Below, piece by piece: positions 24,830 through 32,728 of a stretch of 64,000 nt of DNA. The translations under genes and the position numbers were made by a program. Each line of letters opens with the position of its first letter. Position 1 is the first letter of the stretch. The DNA is from Allomuricauda sp. NBRC 101325 (GTDB taxonomy: Bacteria > Bacteroidota > Bacteroidia > Flavobacteriales > Flavobacteriaceae), in NCBI RefSeq assembly GCF_030268205.1, contig NZ_BSQF01000001.1, positions 478,649 to 542,648 of the forward strand, in the 5' to 3' direction. The notes beneath the pieces were generated by a model. The model saw only the letters and a list, made by a program, of their open reading frames with translations, ran no database searches and was not told the origin of the DNA.

Positions 24830-26274
24830 GTGAAATACACGCTAAAAGTGGTTCCAATCCCAAATTCGCTATTCACTTCAATTTTCCCGTTCATGGCCTC
24901 AATCTGGTTTTTTACCAAATAGAGCCCCAGTCCTTTACCTTCTGTATTGCCGCTGAGCCTACCATACATATCGAATATTTTACGTTGACGCTCAGGGGTC
25001 AACTCTATTCCAATTCCGTTGTCCGAAACCTTGAGCACAACATACTCGAGGGTATCTTCAGTAATTATTTCAATATTTAGCTTCTCCTCCTCTTTTCGAT
25101 ACTTAATGGCATTCTGTACCAAATTGTACAAAATATTGGAAACATAACTCTTGGCCCCAAAAATGGTTTCAGCAGCAGAAAAATTAGTTCGAACAGTAGT
25201 TTTGGTCTTATTAATTTCCTCAGCCAACAACGTATCCACCTCCTTCATTACCTCATTTAAGTCCACATCTCTAAAACGATCCTTATCCCCAGATTTTAGG
25301 GAAAGGGACAGGTTTAAATCTTTTATGGTCTGATCGAGGGCCTCAGTAGTTTGTTCAATCTTCTGTACAATGTCATCGTTCATCTCATTATGCCCCCAAT
25401 CATAAATTTTGGAAAGCATTAAAAGATTGGCAATGGGCCCCCTTAGATTGTGGGAGATAATTCGAACAAAATTCTGAAGCTCATGGTTCTGTTCGATTAT
25501 TTTATGATTGTAGGCAATATCTTTGGTAACGTCCTGAGTTGTCCCGGACATTTGGTAAGGTTTCCCATTTTCATCATAAAAAACACTTCCCTTTTGATGC
25601 ACATATCTTGTCTCTCCATCATTTACGATAATTCGGTGTACAATATCGTGCAATGCATTGTTGGCGATACTATTTTCCACATCCTCTTTAAACGCTTCCC
25701 TATCTTCAGGATGAAGAATTGCCATTAAACTTTCGAAGGTAGCTTCGAACTTTCCTGGAATCTGACCAAAAATTCGATACAGTTGATCGGACCAAGTAAT
25801 TTCGTTTTTTACCATATCCCAGTTCCAGTGACCCACATTGGCCACTTTTTGGGCCTCACGATACTTGGTTTCGCTATCCTTTATTCTTTTAATATTGTAG
25901 ACTTCCTCGGTAATGTCCTTTTGCCAAATACAACAACCGATAACAATTCCCGATTCATCCATGTAGGGTTGAAATGAGAATTCATGGACCAAGGTTTCAC
26001 CATTTTGTTCCAATGTATGGTTTGAAGTGGTTGCATACCTATTTAATGCGCGTTCACACCCATTTTTACATGAGCTAAAAAACACCCCCTTTTCATAGAT
26101 AGGCCTAAGGTCCATTCCCTTTTCGGGAATACCCAAATTCTCATTTTGAAACTTTTGTTCAAAGGATTGATTGAAAGCTGTGAGACGGTAATTGACATCC
26201 ATGGCCCAAACTACGTCGTCCCGGTTTTCTACAACCTCTACTTTATTATGAATAAGTATTTGATTTTTCTTCAC
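24814..26274 (-). CDS. PAS-domain sensor histidine kinase
   Basis: A 486-residue kinase without transmembrane helices. Two PAS regions lie at about 15-125 and 140-245. The phospho-acceptor is in IISHNLRGPIANLL (near residue 280), the N-box in NLVQNAIKYR, and the G-boxes in VSDNGIGIE and GKGLGLYLVK. Being cytosolic, it probably senses an internal signal. It follows the response regulator gene after 71 bp on the same strand and may share its Crp/Fnr-type promoter. Confidence 0.93.
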   Translation of the reverse strand: MKKNQILIHNKVEVVENRDDVVWAMDVNYRLTAFNQSFEQKFQNENLGIPEKGMDLRPIYEKGVFFSSCKNGCERALNRYATTSNHTLEQNGETLVHEFSFQPYMDESGIVIGCCIWQKDITEEVYNIKRIKDSETKYREAQKVANVGHWNWDMVKNEITWSDQLYRIFGQIPGKFEATFESLMAILHPEDREAFKEDVENSIANNALHDIVHRIIVNDGETRYVHQKGSVFYDENGKPYQMSGTTQDVTKDIAYNHKIIEQNHELQNFVRIISHNLRGPIANLLMLSKIYDWGHNEMNDDIVQKIEQTTEALDQTIKDLNLSLSLKSGDKDRFRDVDLNEVMKEVDTLLAEEINKTKTTVRTNFSAAETIFGAKSYVSNILYNLVQNAIKYRKEEEKLNIEIITEDTLEYVVLKVSDNGIGIELTPERQRKIFDMYGRLSGNTEGKGLGLYLVKNQIEAMNGKIEVNSEFGIGTTFSVYFTKKAL

Positions 26275-26345
26275 TTATAAAGTTTTGAGGCAAAGTAAAG
26301 CACCATCAACTAAAATCCCCGTATTTACAAAAGATGAAAACAGGG

Positions 26346-26732
26346 TCAAATGGTTTTTTGCAAGTAGTCTTCCAAATGCTCTATGCGCAATGGCTTGGTA
26401 ATAAATTCCTTTACGTATTTACTGTATTTCTCTGCTTCTTCCTTATCCGCATCAGATTCTGAGGAAGTTACCAATAACACTTCATTGGTTTCGGGAAAAT
26501 CTTCCAGCATCATAAATTCCAAAAATTCAAATCCACTCATTTCTGGCATATTGATATCTAGAAGAATTAAAGTCTTTTGATTTGGATTGTCCCTATAACG
26601 TAGGTCATCCAAGGCCAATTCGGGGTTTGTAAAGGTCTTAACCCTATCTTCCATACCCATTCGTCTAAAATGGATAACGTTTATGGTGTTTACAAGGTCT
26701 TCGTCATCTACCAAATAAATTTCCTTATACAT
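26346..26732 (-). CDS. Single-domain response regulator (CheY-like)
   Basis: A 128-residue receiver domain without an output domain: acidic pair DD at 9-10, phospho-acceptor D59 in LLDINMPEMSG, Thr in LLVTSSES, Lys in FITKPL. Such stand-alone receivers act by protein contact or in phosphorelays. It is upstream of the PAS kinase gene on the same strand and 46 bp after a Crp/Fnr-type dyad. Confidence 0.94.
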   Translation of the reverse strand: MYKEIYLVDDEDLVNTINVIHFRRMGMEDRVKTFTNPELALDDLRYRDNPNQKTLILLDINMPEMSGFEFLEFMMLEDFPETNEVLLVTSSESDADKEEAEKYSKYVKEFITKPLRIEHLEDYLQKTI

Positions 26733-26745
26733 AAATTCTGGCTAT

Positions 26746-26789
26746 AAAAAATAGTTAGTCTTGGTTATTTAAAATATTGACAAATATCA
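26746..26789 (-). promoter_or_regulatory. Crp/Fnr-type site and -7 box before the response regulator/kinase pair
   Basis: Extended dyad TTGACAAATATCAA (core TGACAAATATCA at 26778-26789). On the minus strand TATTTTTT (26753-26746) lies 36 nt from the dyad start; the final G of the -7 box is not kept. Confidence 0.55.
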
Positions 26790-27022
26790 ATATTTCTTTG
26801 TTTTAAAAACTCTAATTAATTTTTTTTATTGCTAATAAACAAGGTAAAAACCACTTTTTTAATCTGTTTTGATTCATATTAATCGTAAAAACTTAAACGA
26901 TCTTTAAACATGGCTAATTTAAAAACAGTGTTTTTATTACAATTCATGCGAAAGAATATCCAATCACAGTCCAAAAACTAAATGGTAATTTTGGTAAAAA
27001 CGAATTTTTTCGAAGGTGGAAA

Positions 27023-28015
27023 TCAAAGTAATTTTTTTAGCCTCTCCGGAGCATTTAAACGATAACCTAAATATAAAAGTCCATGCCATAAATTGTTGGT
27101 AATGGTATTATCTTCCTCACTTTTATAGGAATAGCCATTATAACTTCCCCTTATTCCCATATAAAGTTTATCAGTATTGTAACCTATTTGGAATCCTGCT
27201 CCATAATCCAAAACAAAATAGCTGTTTTTTTCAACTATCCCATCCAAGGTATACTTGGAGAATTTAGGACCAATTCCTGTTCTCACATAAGGAGCAATAT
27301 TAATAGTTGTGGTTACTACCCAATTGTAATAATAACCCAAATCCGCCCTTATATCTACCTGGTTTTCCTTTCCATACCGACCATCATCAAAAGGATTTGT
27401 CATCTTGGTAAAATCATAACGAAGGGCAGGCACAAAACTTCCGCTGCTCACCATTTGCCATTCTTGTCGACTCAGCAAAGAGCGCAATGAAAATTTCTTA
27501 TTGAGGACATAGCCCGTATATCCACCCCACTCAATACTTTTTAAATCTGTAAATTGAAAATAGGGATCGGTACCCTCCTGCCATAACGGAAAAAAATCCT
27601 CCGTGTTTTCCACATAAAAGCCCTTCATTCGTCTGTAGAACAGATTTTGTACGAACTGTTTTGGAAACAAATTCACACTATATTCTGTGAAAGAACTTTC
27701 GCCCTTTAATTCATCGTCATCATTTCCAGGTAAAAACCCTGGGGCAAACCCAAAGCTAACGTCCAAAAACTTATAGCTCGCTCGCATGGTCATTTTCACA
27801 TCGTTATTGGACACCAAATGAAAATTTAAATCATTGTTATGAAGCATGTATTCGGAAACATCGGTACTAAAATCTAAACCAAACGCCAATTGATCCACAT
27901 AAGATTTAATGCTACCATCATCTTCTTGGGCAAAAATCTGCCCTGCAAAAACTAAAGAAAGAAGTAAATAAGAGAATTTTACATAGAAAGCTGTACCGAG
28001 GTTGGATGATTTCAT
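27023..28015 (-). CDS. DUF4421-type outer-membrane protein
   Basis: A 330-residue protein with a signal peptide (SYLLLSLVFAGQIFAQE). The mature part is a predicted beta barrel with many alternating aromatic strands, ending in a typical barrel region LWHGLLYLGYRLNAPE. Features such as VSFGFAPGFLPGN and the repeated YGxGxQIGYN-like strands fit DUF4421, a Bacteroidota family of unknown function. Monocistronic, with about 290 bp without other recognised genes upstream of the next locus. Confidence 0.78.
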   Translation of the reverse strand: MKSSNLGTAFYVKFSYLLLSLVFAGQIFAQEDDGSIKSYVDQLAFGLDFSTDVSEYMLHNNDLNFHLVSNNDVKMTMRASYKFLDVSFGFAPGFLPGNDDDELKGESSFTEYSVNLFPKQFVQNLFYRRMKGFYVENTEDFFPLWQEGTDPYFQFTDLKSIEWGGYTGYVLNKKFSLRSLLSRQEWQMVSSGSFVPALRYDFTKMTNPFDDGRYGKENQVDIRADLGYYYNWVVTTTINIAPYVRTGIGPKFSKYTLDGIVEKNSYFVLDYGAGFQIGYNTDKLYMGIRGSYNGYSYKSEEDNTITNNLWHGLLYLGYRLNAPERLKKLL

Positions 28016-28694
28016 GTGTTATGAAATTAGTGTATTGAACTTAATTTAATGCTCTTTAATACACCAATCCTTACTTGAATACATAATTTGAATAAGAAAC
28101 CACATAAAAATGAACCAGATAACCTCCGATCAAATAAACTTAACCGCAAACAATTATTCCTAATAAAAAGCGCCATAAAAGAAATGTTCTAGTCAATGGT
28201 TTCACTATTGGTTGATGGATGGTGTTTAGACCCTTAAATTACAAAATATTTACTTTCGTAATATATTGTCATTCAGAATTTTAATACAAAATAAAAATTC
28301 AAGGATAGTAGCTCAGTTAGGATTGTAGCCACCCATTTTATCCAAAAGGAAGATTTTGGACAAAAGCCATTTCAATACCTATTTTCTTAGGGAAAAATTT
28401 AAATCACTTCTGACGTAACCAAAATATAGGATACAATCAAAGCAGTAATAATTAGAAGGCCAAACGAAGCCAGCAATTGCTGTTTAACATTTTTCATTTT
28501 CTTTAGTCTAGTTGGTTCAAATACAAGATAGTGTAAGAATATTCAACAGTAAAATAAGGAAGGGGTTTATTGTCGTTACTAAATGAATTATTATCAATTT
28601 AATAATTAAAGTATGCATTTTTTAAATTTATCTTAAGGATGAAAAACCAAAAGCAACTAGTAATAGGAAGTAAAAGCACTTAAAGTAAGTGACA
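28016..28694. other. AT-rich intergenic region with one small ORF
   Basis: About 680 bp between the DUF4421 gene and the tRNA terminator. Apart from the 32-codon ORF at 28399-28497 I see no gene or strong structure. A short stretch near 28311-28330 resembles a tRNA D-arm but has no matching anticodon or T arm. Confidence 0.6.
28399..28497 (-). CDS. Possible 32-residue single-helix membrane peptide
   Basis: ATG at 28497, TAA at 28399. The product starts MKNVKQQLLASFGLLI and continues with a hydrophobic stretch to a polar tail ending TSEVI. One predicted membrane helix with a basic N-terminus gives it a protein-like character, yet length and isolation leave it unproven. No family recognised. 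Confidence 0.35.
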   Translation of the reverse strand: MKNVKQQLLASFGLLIITALIVSYILVTSEVI

Positions 28695-28729
28695 AAAAAA
28701 AGGCCCGAACTAAAGTTCGGGCCTTTTTT
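28695..28729. terminator. Strong bidirectional terminator next to tRNA-Leu
   Basis: AAAAAGGCCCGAAC, loop TAAA, GTTCGGGCCTTTTTT. It ends four bases from the tRNA 3' end and so terminates the minus-strand tRNA transcript. Confidence 0.9.
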
Positions 28730-28732
28730 AAG

Positions 28733-28814
28733 TGCGGGTGAAGGGAGTCGAACCCCCACGCCTTGCGGCACTAGATCCTAAGTCTAGCGTGTCTACCAAT
28801 TCCACCACACCCGC
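28733..28814 (-). tRNA. tRNA-Leu (anticodon UAG)
   Basis: 82 nt. Acceptor arms GCGGGTG and CACCCGC pair; the anticodon stem CTAGA/TCTAG holds the loop CTTAGGA, giving anticodon TAG. A long variable arm (GTGCCGCAAGGCGT) and the T-loop GGTTCGACTCC mark a class II leucine tRNA. The CCA end is not encoded. A perfect -7 box TATATTTG lies at 28833-28826, 12 bp before the 5' end. Confidence 0.96.
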
Positions 28815-28911
28815 GGAAAGGAGTGCAAATATAGATCAATTTTCCGATTTGCAAATGCACACACTTTAAAAACTTGTTTTTTGTACTTTTAGTGTCCTTT
28901 TTAAAACATAT

Positions 28912-30300
28912 ATGAAAGATTTAAATAATTATATCGAGTCCAATAAAGACCGATTCCTGAATGAACTTACAGCATTGCTAAAACTTCCCTCTATAAGTGC
29001 CGATCCGGCCTATTCCCAAGATGTTTTGCTCACTGCCGAAGCCGTAAAAAAATCGTTGACCGATGCAGGTTGTGACAATGCTGAAATCTGCGAAACCAAA
29101 GGATATCCCGTGGTGTATGCAGATAAAATAATAGACCCCAACCTTCCCACTGTGTTGGTTTATGGTCATTACGATGTGCAACCACCTGACCCCATCAACC
29201 TTTGGGATTCCCCACCTTTTGAACCTGTGATCAAACCCACAAAATTACATCCTGACGGTGCCATTTTTGCACGCGGTGCCTGCGACGATAAGGGGCAATT
29301 TTTTATGCACGTTAAGGCCGTTGAATACATGATCCAAAACAACACCTTGCCCTGCAACGTAAAATTCATGATCGAAGGTGAAGAAGAAGTAGGAAGTGAT
29401 AGCTTGGCTGGCTTTTTGGATGACAACAAAGAAAAACTCAAAAACGATATCATTTTAATATCCGATACGGGGATGATTTCCATGGAAAATCCATCCATAA
29501 CCACTGGTCTTAGAGGATTAAGCTATGTTGAAGTTGAAGTAACAGGAGCCAATCGCGACCTACATTCAGGAATTTACGGTGGTGCAGCCCCCAATCCTAT
29601 CAATGTTTTGGCCAAAATGATTGCCTCGATGCACGATGAAAACAACCATATTACCATCCCAGGATTTTATGATAAGGTAGAAGTCATTTCAGATGAGGAA
29701 CGTGCCGAAATGGCCAAAGCGCCTTTTGATCTGGAAGAATACAAAGCCTCTTTGGACATCGATGATGTGCATGGTGAAAAAGGATACTCTACCTCAGAAC
29801 GTTTCGGTATTCGCCCTACCTTGGATGTAAACGGAATTTGGGGTGGCTATATGGGTGAAGGTGCAAAAACGGTAATTGCCAGTAAGGCCTACGCTAAAAT
29901 TTCCATGCGTTTGGTACCCAACCAAGATTGGCACGAAATCACAGATCTGTTTACCAAACATTTCATGGCAATAGCGCCTAAAAGCGTAAAAGTAAAAGTA
30001 TCTCCACACCATGGAGGACAAGCTTACGTGACACCGATCGACAGTATTGGTTACCAAGCTGCAGCTAAAGCTATAGAGCAAACCTTCGGTAAAAGTCCAG
30101 TACCCCAACGTACAGGTGGCAGTATTCCAATCGTGGCACTTTTTGAAAAAGTATTGGAAAGCAAAACCATTCTATTGGGATTTGGATTGGACAGTGATGC
30201 CATCCACTCCCCCAACGAACATTTTGGCGTGCTCAACTTCCTTAAAGGGATTGAGACCATCCCTTACTTCTACAAATATTTTGCGGAGTTGAACGGTTAA
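28912..30300 (+). CDS. M20-family dipeptidase
   Basis: A 462-residue cytosolic zinc peptidase of the carnosinase/M20 type, cleaving dipeptides. The metal and catalytic motifs are complete: VLVYGHYDVQP (His, Asp), RGACDDKGQFFMH (bridging Asp) and IEGEEEVGS (Glu pair), followed by the dimerisation domain (about 190-350) with LRGLSYVEVEV. Length is normal. Possible -7 box TACTTTTA at 28884-28891. The stop codon overlaps the convergent phnA gene by four bases. Confidence 0.93.
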   Translation: MKDLNNYIESNKDRFLNELTALLKLPSISADPAYSQDVLLTAEAVKKSLTDAGCDNAEICETKGYPVVYADKIIDPNLPTVLVYGHYDVQPPDPINLWDSPPFEPVIKPTKLHPDGAIFARGACDDKGQFFMHVKAVEYMIQNNTLPCNVKFMIEGEEEVGSDSLAGFLDDNKEKLKNDIILISDTGMISMENPSITTGLRGLSYVEVEVTGANRDLHSGIYGGAAPNPINVLAKMIASMHDENNHITIPGFYDKVEVISDEERAEMAKAPFDLEEYKASLDIDDVHGEKGYSTSERFGIRPTLDVNGIWGGYMGEGAKTVIASKAYAKISMRLVPNQDWHEITDLFTKHFMAIAPKSVKVKVSPHHGGQAYVTPIDSIGYQAAAKAIEQTFGKSPVPQRTGGSIPIVALFEKVLESKTILLGFGLDSDAIHSPNEHFGVLNFLKGIETIPYFYKYFAELNG

Positions 30301-30875
30301 GTCTTTTTGACATATTTGGTAAGGATAACAATGTGTTGACCGTCGACCTTACCTTCAATATATTCAGCATTTTCGTGATCCAGGGAAATCCGTCTAACGG
30401 CGGTTCCCTGTTTTGCGACCATGCTAGATCCTTTCACTTTTAAATCTTTTACGAGAACCACATTATCACCATTCTCCAAAACCACCCCATTGATATCTCT
30501 GTGGATGATTTTTTCACCTTCTTCCTGACCCTCACCCGTAGCTTTGGCCCAAGCAAGCAGCTCATGTTCCAAATACATCATGTCCAACAAGTCCTGTGGC
30601 CATCCTTCCGACTTTAAACGGTTCAGCATTCTCCAAGCCACCACTTTTACAGCATCATGCTCACTCCACATGCTATCATTCAAACAACGCCAGTGGTTGG
30701 CATCTGTGGTATCCGGGTTTTCTATCTGTCCAATACATGTGGAACACCCTAACAGGCTTCCGTCCATTCCGCCAACAGAAACCGGTGGCACTTCGTACAC
30801 TTGTAAATTTTCAGTTGACCCACACAATTCGCAGGCATTTCCACTTCGTTCTTTCAATTCATCCAAAAGACCCAT
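30297..30875 (-). CDS. PhnA-domain protein
   Basis: A 192-residue protein. The N-terminal zinc ribbon has CELCGSTENL and LLGCSTCIGQI, and the C-terminal PhnA domain (about 120-190) contains LENGDNVVLVKDLKVKGS. PhnA proteins are widespread and of uncertain function; some relatives hydrolyse phosphonoacetate, which cannot be inferred here. Monocistronic, convergent with the dipeptidase. Confidence 0.9.
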   Translation of the reverse strand: MGLLDELKERSGNACELCGSTENLQVYEVPPVSVGGMDGSLLGCSTCIGQIENPDTTDANHWRCLNDSMWSEHDAVKVVAWRMLNRLKSEGWPQDLLDMMYLEHELLAWAKATGEGQEEGEKIIHRDINGVVLENGDNVVLVKDLKVKGSSMVAKQGTAVRRISLDHENAEYIEGKVDGQHIVILTKYVKKT

Positions 30876-30985
30876 AAGGCAAGTATTTTAACGGTTGCAA
30901 ACTTAGACTTTTTCGACCAAAAGCCTCCAAAAGAAAAAATCCAATCAATAAATTGAATGGATTTTCACAAAAACTTCGATTGACA

Positions 30986-32188
30986 CTACGGTAATTGGGA
31001 ATACCCGTTTCTTGTTTTCCAAAGGAAATATTTTTCAAAAAGCACTTTGTTGAAATCATAGAACACATTCGGAATCATGATCGCAAAGTTTCTTGGTTTG
31101 AACAAGTGGTCGCTCAAAATAATGACTTCTTTTTTACCGGCATCCATTACACAGATTCCAGGAATTTTGCCCCATGCTTTCTTTTTCAATTGGTCTTTGC
31201 CTTTTACTACCCTTACAATGTTTTCGGCAACAATTTTACCGGTTTCATCGGATGGATATCCTGTTTTTGGACCAGAAAATGGCACTTTACCTGCTTCGAA
31301 AGGCAATTTCACGTCCACAGCGATACCTGCAGACCAAACATTGGGGTATTTATAGTGCCTGTAATCTTCTCCAACAGGTAAATAACCGGCTGCTGTGGCT
31401 TCCAATTTTGGAGAATTTACCACAAAATCCACTCCCACAAACGGAGGCATCAACATGGTAAACTTACTTGGCAGTACCTCATCTGAAGTCAAAGTAACGC
31501 TATCCGCAGTCACTTCTTTCACCCCTACTTCGGTTCGATAATGAATATTGAACATTTTCATAAAGGACTTGAGCATGGTCTCACCTCCAGTGATTCCGTC
31601 AATCCCGAAATGGCCCAAGAAAGTTTCTGGGGTAATCCAGTAGAGGTCCACTTTTTTTCTGATGTTTTGCTCTCTCAACCATTTTTCGGTATTGAACAAG
31701 AACTCATAAGCAGCTCCCATACATCCTGCACTTTGTGTAGCACCGATAACAATGGGGCCAGGGTTCTTCTTGAATTCTTCCAATGCCTTTCTAGTTTTCA
31801 TGGCGCCATTGGGTGTTCCAATATAATGTGCATGTTCTGCCACACCAGGAGCTACATCATATTTTACTTTAGGTCCAGTAGCCACCACCAAATGATCATA
31901 GGTGAAATCACCTTTTGTGGTATGCACAACTTGACTTTCCGGATCTACGGACAATGCTTCAGCTTGAATAAAATCCACACCTTTTTTCTCAAGTACAGTA
32001 TCTTTTCGGAAAGAAATATCCTTAACCTCCCTACGTCCAAAGGGTACCCAAATCAATGAGGGAACAAACAAGAACAATGGGGATTTATCAATAACCAATA
32101 CCTTATGTTCCTTTTTCCCTTTTCTCTTAATTTCCAAGGCGGCTGTCATTCCTGCAAAGTTTCCGCCAATTACTACCGTTGTTGTCAT
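30986..32188 (-). CDS. SQR-like FAD-dependent oxidoreductase
   Basis: A 400-residue flavoprotein of the sulfide:quinone oxidoreductase/NADH-dehydrogenase-2 superfamily. The N-terminal dinucleotide fold VVIGGNFAGMTAALEI, then DHLVVATGPK and the second FAD segment NVWSAGIAVDV. A Cys in QSAGCMGAAYEF and another in GICVMDAG match two of the three redox cysteines of classical SQR; the third is not obvious, so sulfide use is uncertain. The C-terminus is amphipathic, fitting membrane attachment. A -7 box TACCTTTA is at 32216-32209. Confidence 0.85.
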   Translation of the reverse strand: MTTTVVIGGNFAGMTAALEIKRKGKKEHKVLVIDKSPLFLFVPSLIWVPFGRREVKDISFRKDTVLEKKGVDFIQAEALSVDPESQVVHTTKGDFTYDHLVVATGPKVKYDVAPGVAEHAHYIGTPNGAMKTRKALEEFKKNPGPIVIGATQSAGCMGAAYEFLFNTEKWLREQNIRKKVDLYWITPETFLGHFGIDGITGGETMLKSFMKMFNIHYRTEVGVKEVTADSVTLTSDEVLPSKFTMLMPPFVGVDFVVNSPKLEATAAGYLPVGEDYRHYKYPNVWSAGIAVDVKLPFEAGKVPFSGPKTGYPSDETGKIVAENIVRVVKGKDQLKKKAWGKIPGICVMDAGKKEVIILSDHLFKPRNFAIMIPNVFYDFNKVLFEKYFLWKTRNGYSQLP

Positions 32189-32225
32189 GATTGCGAAATT
32201 TTATACTATAAAGGTACCATCCCAA

Positions 32226-32242
32226 TTACTGCCCGTCAGTAA
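32226..32242 (-). promoter_or_regulatory. Inverted repeat upstream of the SQR-like gene
   Basis: TTACTG, five bases, CAGTAA, located 10-26 bp upstream of the -7 box of the oxidoreductase gene. Possible operator; the regulator is unknown. Confidence 0.35.
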
Positions 32243-32294
32243 CTTAGGGCACATAACCTTAATTATTTTAACAAAATTTTCTGTCTAATTTAAA

Positions 32295-32338
32295 TTCTAC
32301 GTTTGTAGAATTAAAAATATTGTTCTATGTTTGTAGAG
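32295..32338 (+). promoter_or_regulatory. Two BlaI-type operators overlapping -7 boxes
   Basis: TTCTACGTTTGTAGAA (32295-32310) and TTCTATGTTTGTAGAG (32323-32338), 28 bp apart. Each palindrome contains a perfect -7 box, TACGTTTG and TATGTTTG, so a bound repressor would cover the promoter. The arms resemble the CTACA/TGTAG half sites known for BlaI/MecI. Confidence 0.65.
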
Positions 32339-32342
32339 CATA

Positions 32343-32726
32343 ATGATAAAAGCCGAAAAAATGCAACTATCAAAATCCGAAGAAGAGTTAATGAACATCG
32401 TCTGGAAACTAAAAAAGGCCGTAATGAAAGATCTTTTGGATGCCTATCCGGAACCTAAACCTGCGACTACTACCGTTGCCACACTTTTAAAGCGAATGAC
32501 GGACAAGGGTTTTGTTGCCTATAACAGCATTGGCAGAAGCAGGGAATACTATCCGTTGGTGAAGAAGAAAGATTATTTTTCCAAACACGTGAACGGACTC
32601 ATCAAAAACTTTTTTAATGACAGTGCCACGCAGTTTGCCTCTTTCTTTACCCAAGAAACCAATTTGAGCAAAGACGAATTGGAGGATTTGAAAAAATTAA
32701 TCGACAACGAAATTAAAAAGAAGTAA
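32343..32726 (+). CDS. BlaI/MecI-family repressor
   Basis: A 127-residue winged-helix repressor: SEEELMNIVWKLKKA at the N-terminus, then a DNA-binding region (TTTVATLLKRMTDKGFV) and a C-terminal dimerisation part. In characterised systems such repressors are cleaved after the paired M56 membrane protein senses a signal. I keep the ATG at 32343; the ATG at 32361 (MQLSKSEEEL) is equally possible, as two promoters overlap the operators. It lies 2 bp before its M56 partner. Confidence 0.93.
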   Translation: MIKAEKMQLSKSEEELMNIVWKLKKAVMKDLLDAYPEPKPATTTVATLLKRMTDKGFVAYNSIGRSREYYPLVKKKDYFSKHVNGLIKNFFNDSATQFASFFTQETNLSKDELEDLKKLIDNEIKKK

Positions 32727-32728
32727 TT

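Noticed and set aside
26910-26981. 23-codon ORF MANLKTVFLLQFMRKN... upstream of the DUF4421 gene region
   Set aside because: Very short, no clear helix or conserved feature, and no promoter match convincing enough to call a gene.
28311-28340. tRNA-like D-arm (GTAGCTCAGTTAGGA)
   Set aside because: No acceptor stem, anticodon arm or T-loop (GTTCGA) at the right distance; probably chance or an old remnant.
28612-28640. Further Crp/Fnr-type half sites in the 28.0-28.7 kb gap
   Set aside because: TGA and TCA are seven or more bases apart and no -7 box lies at 35 nt.
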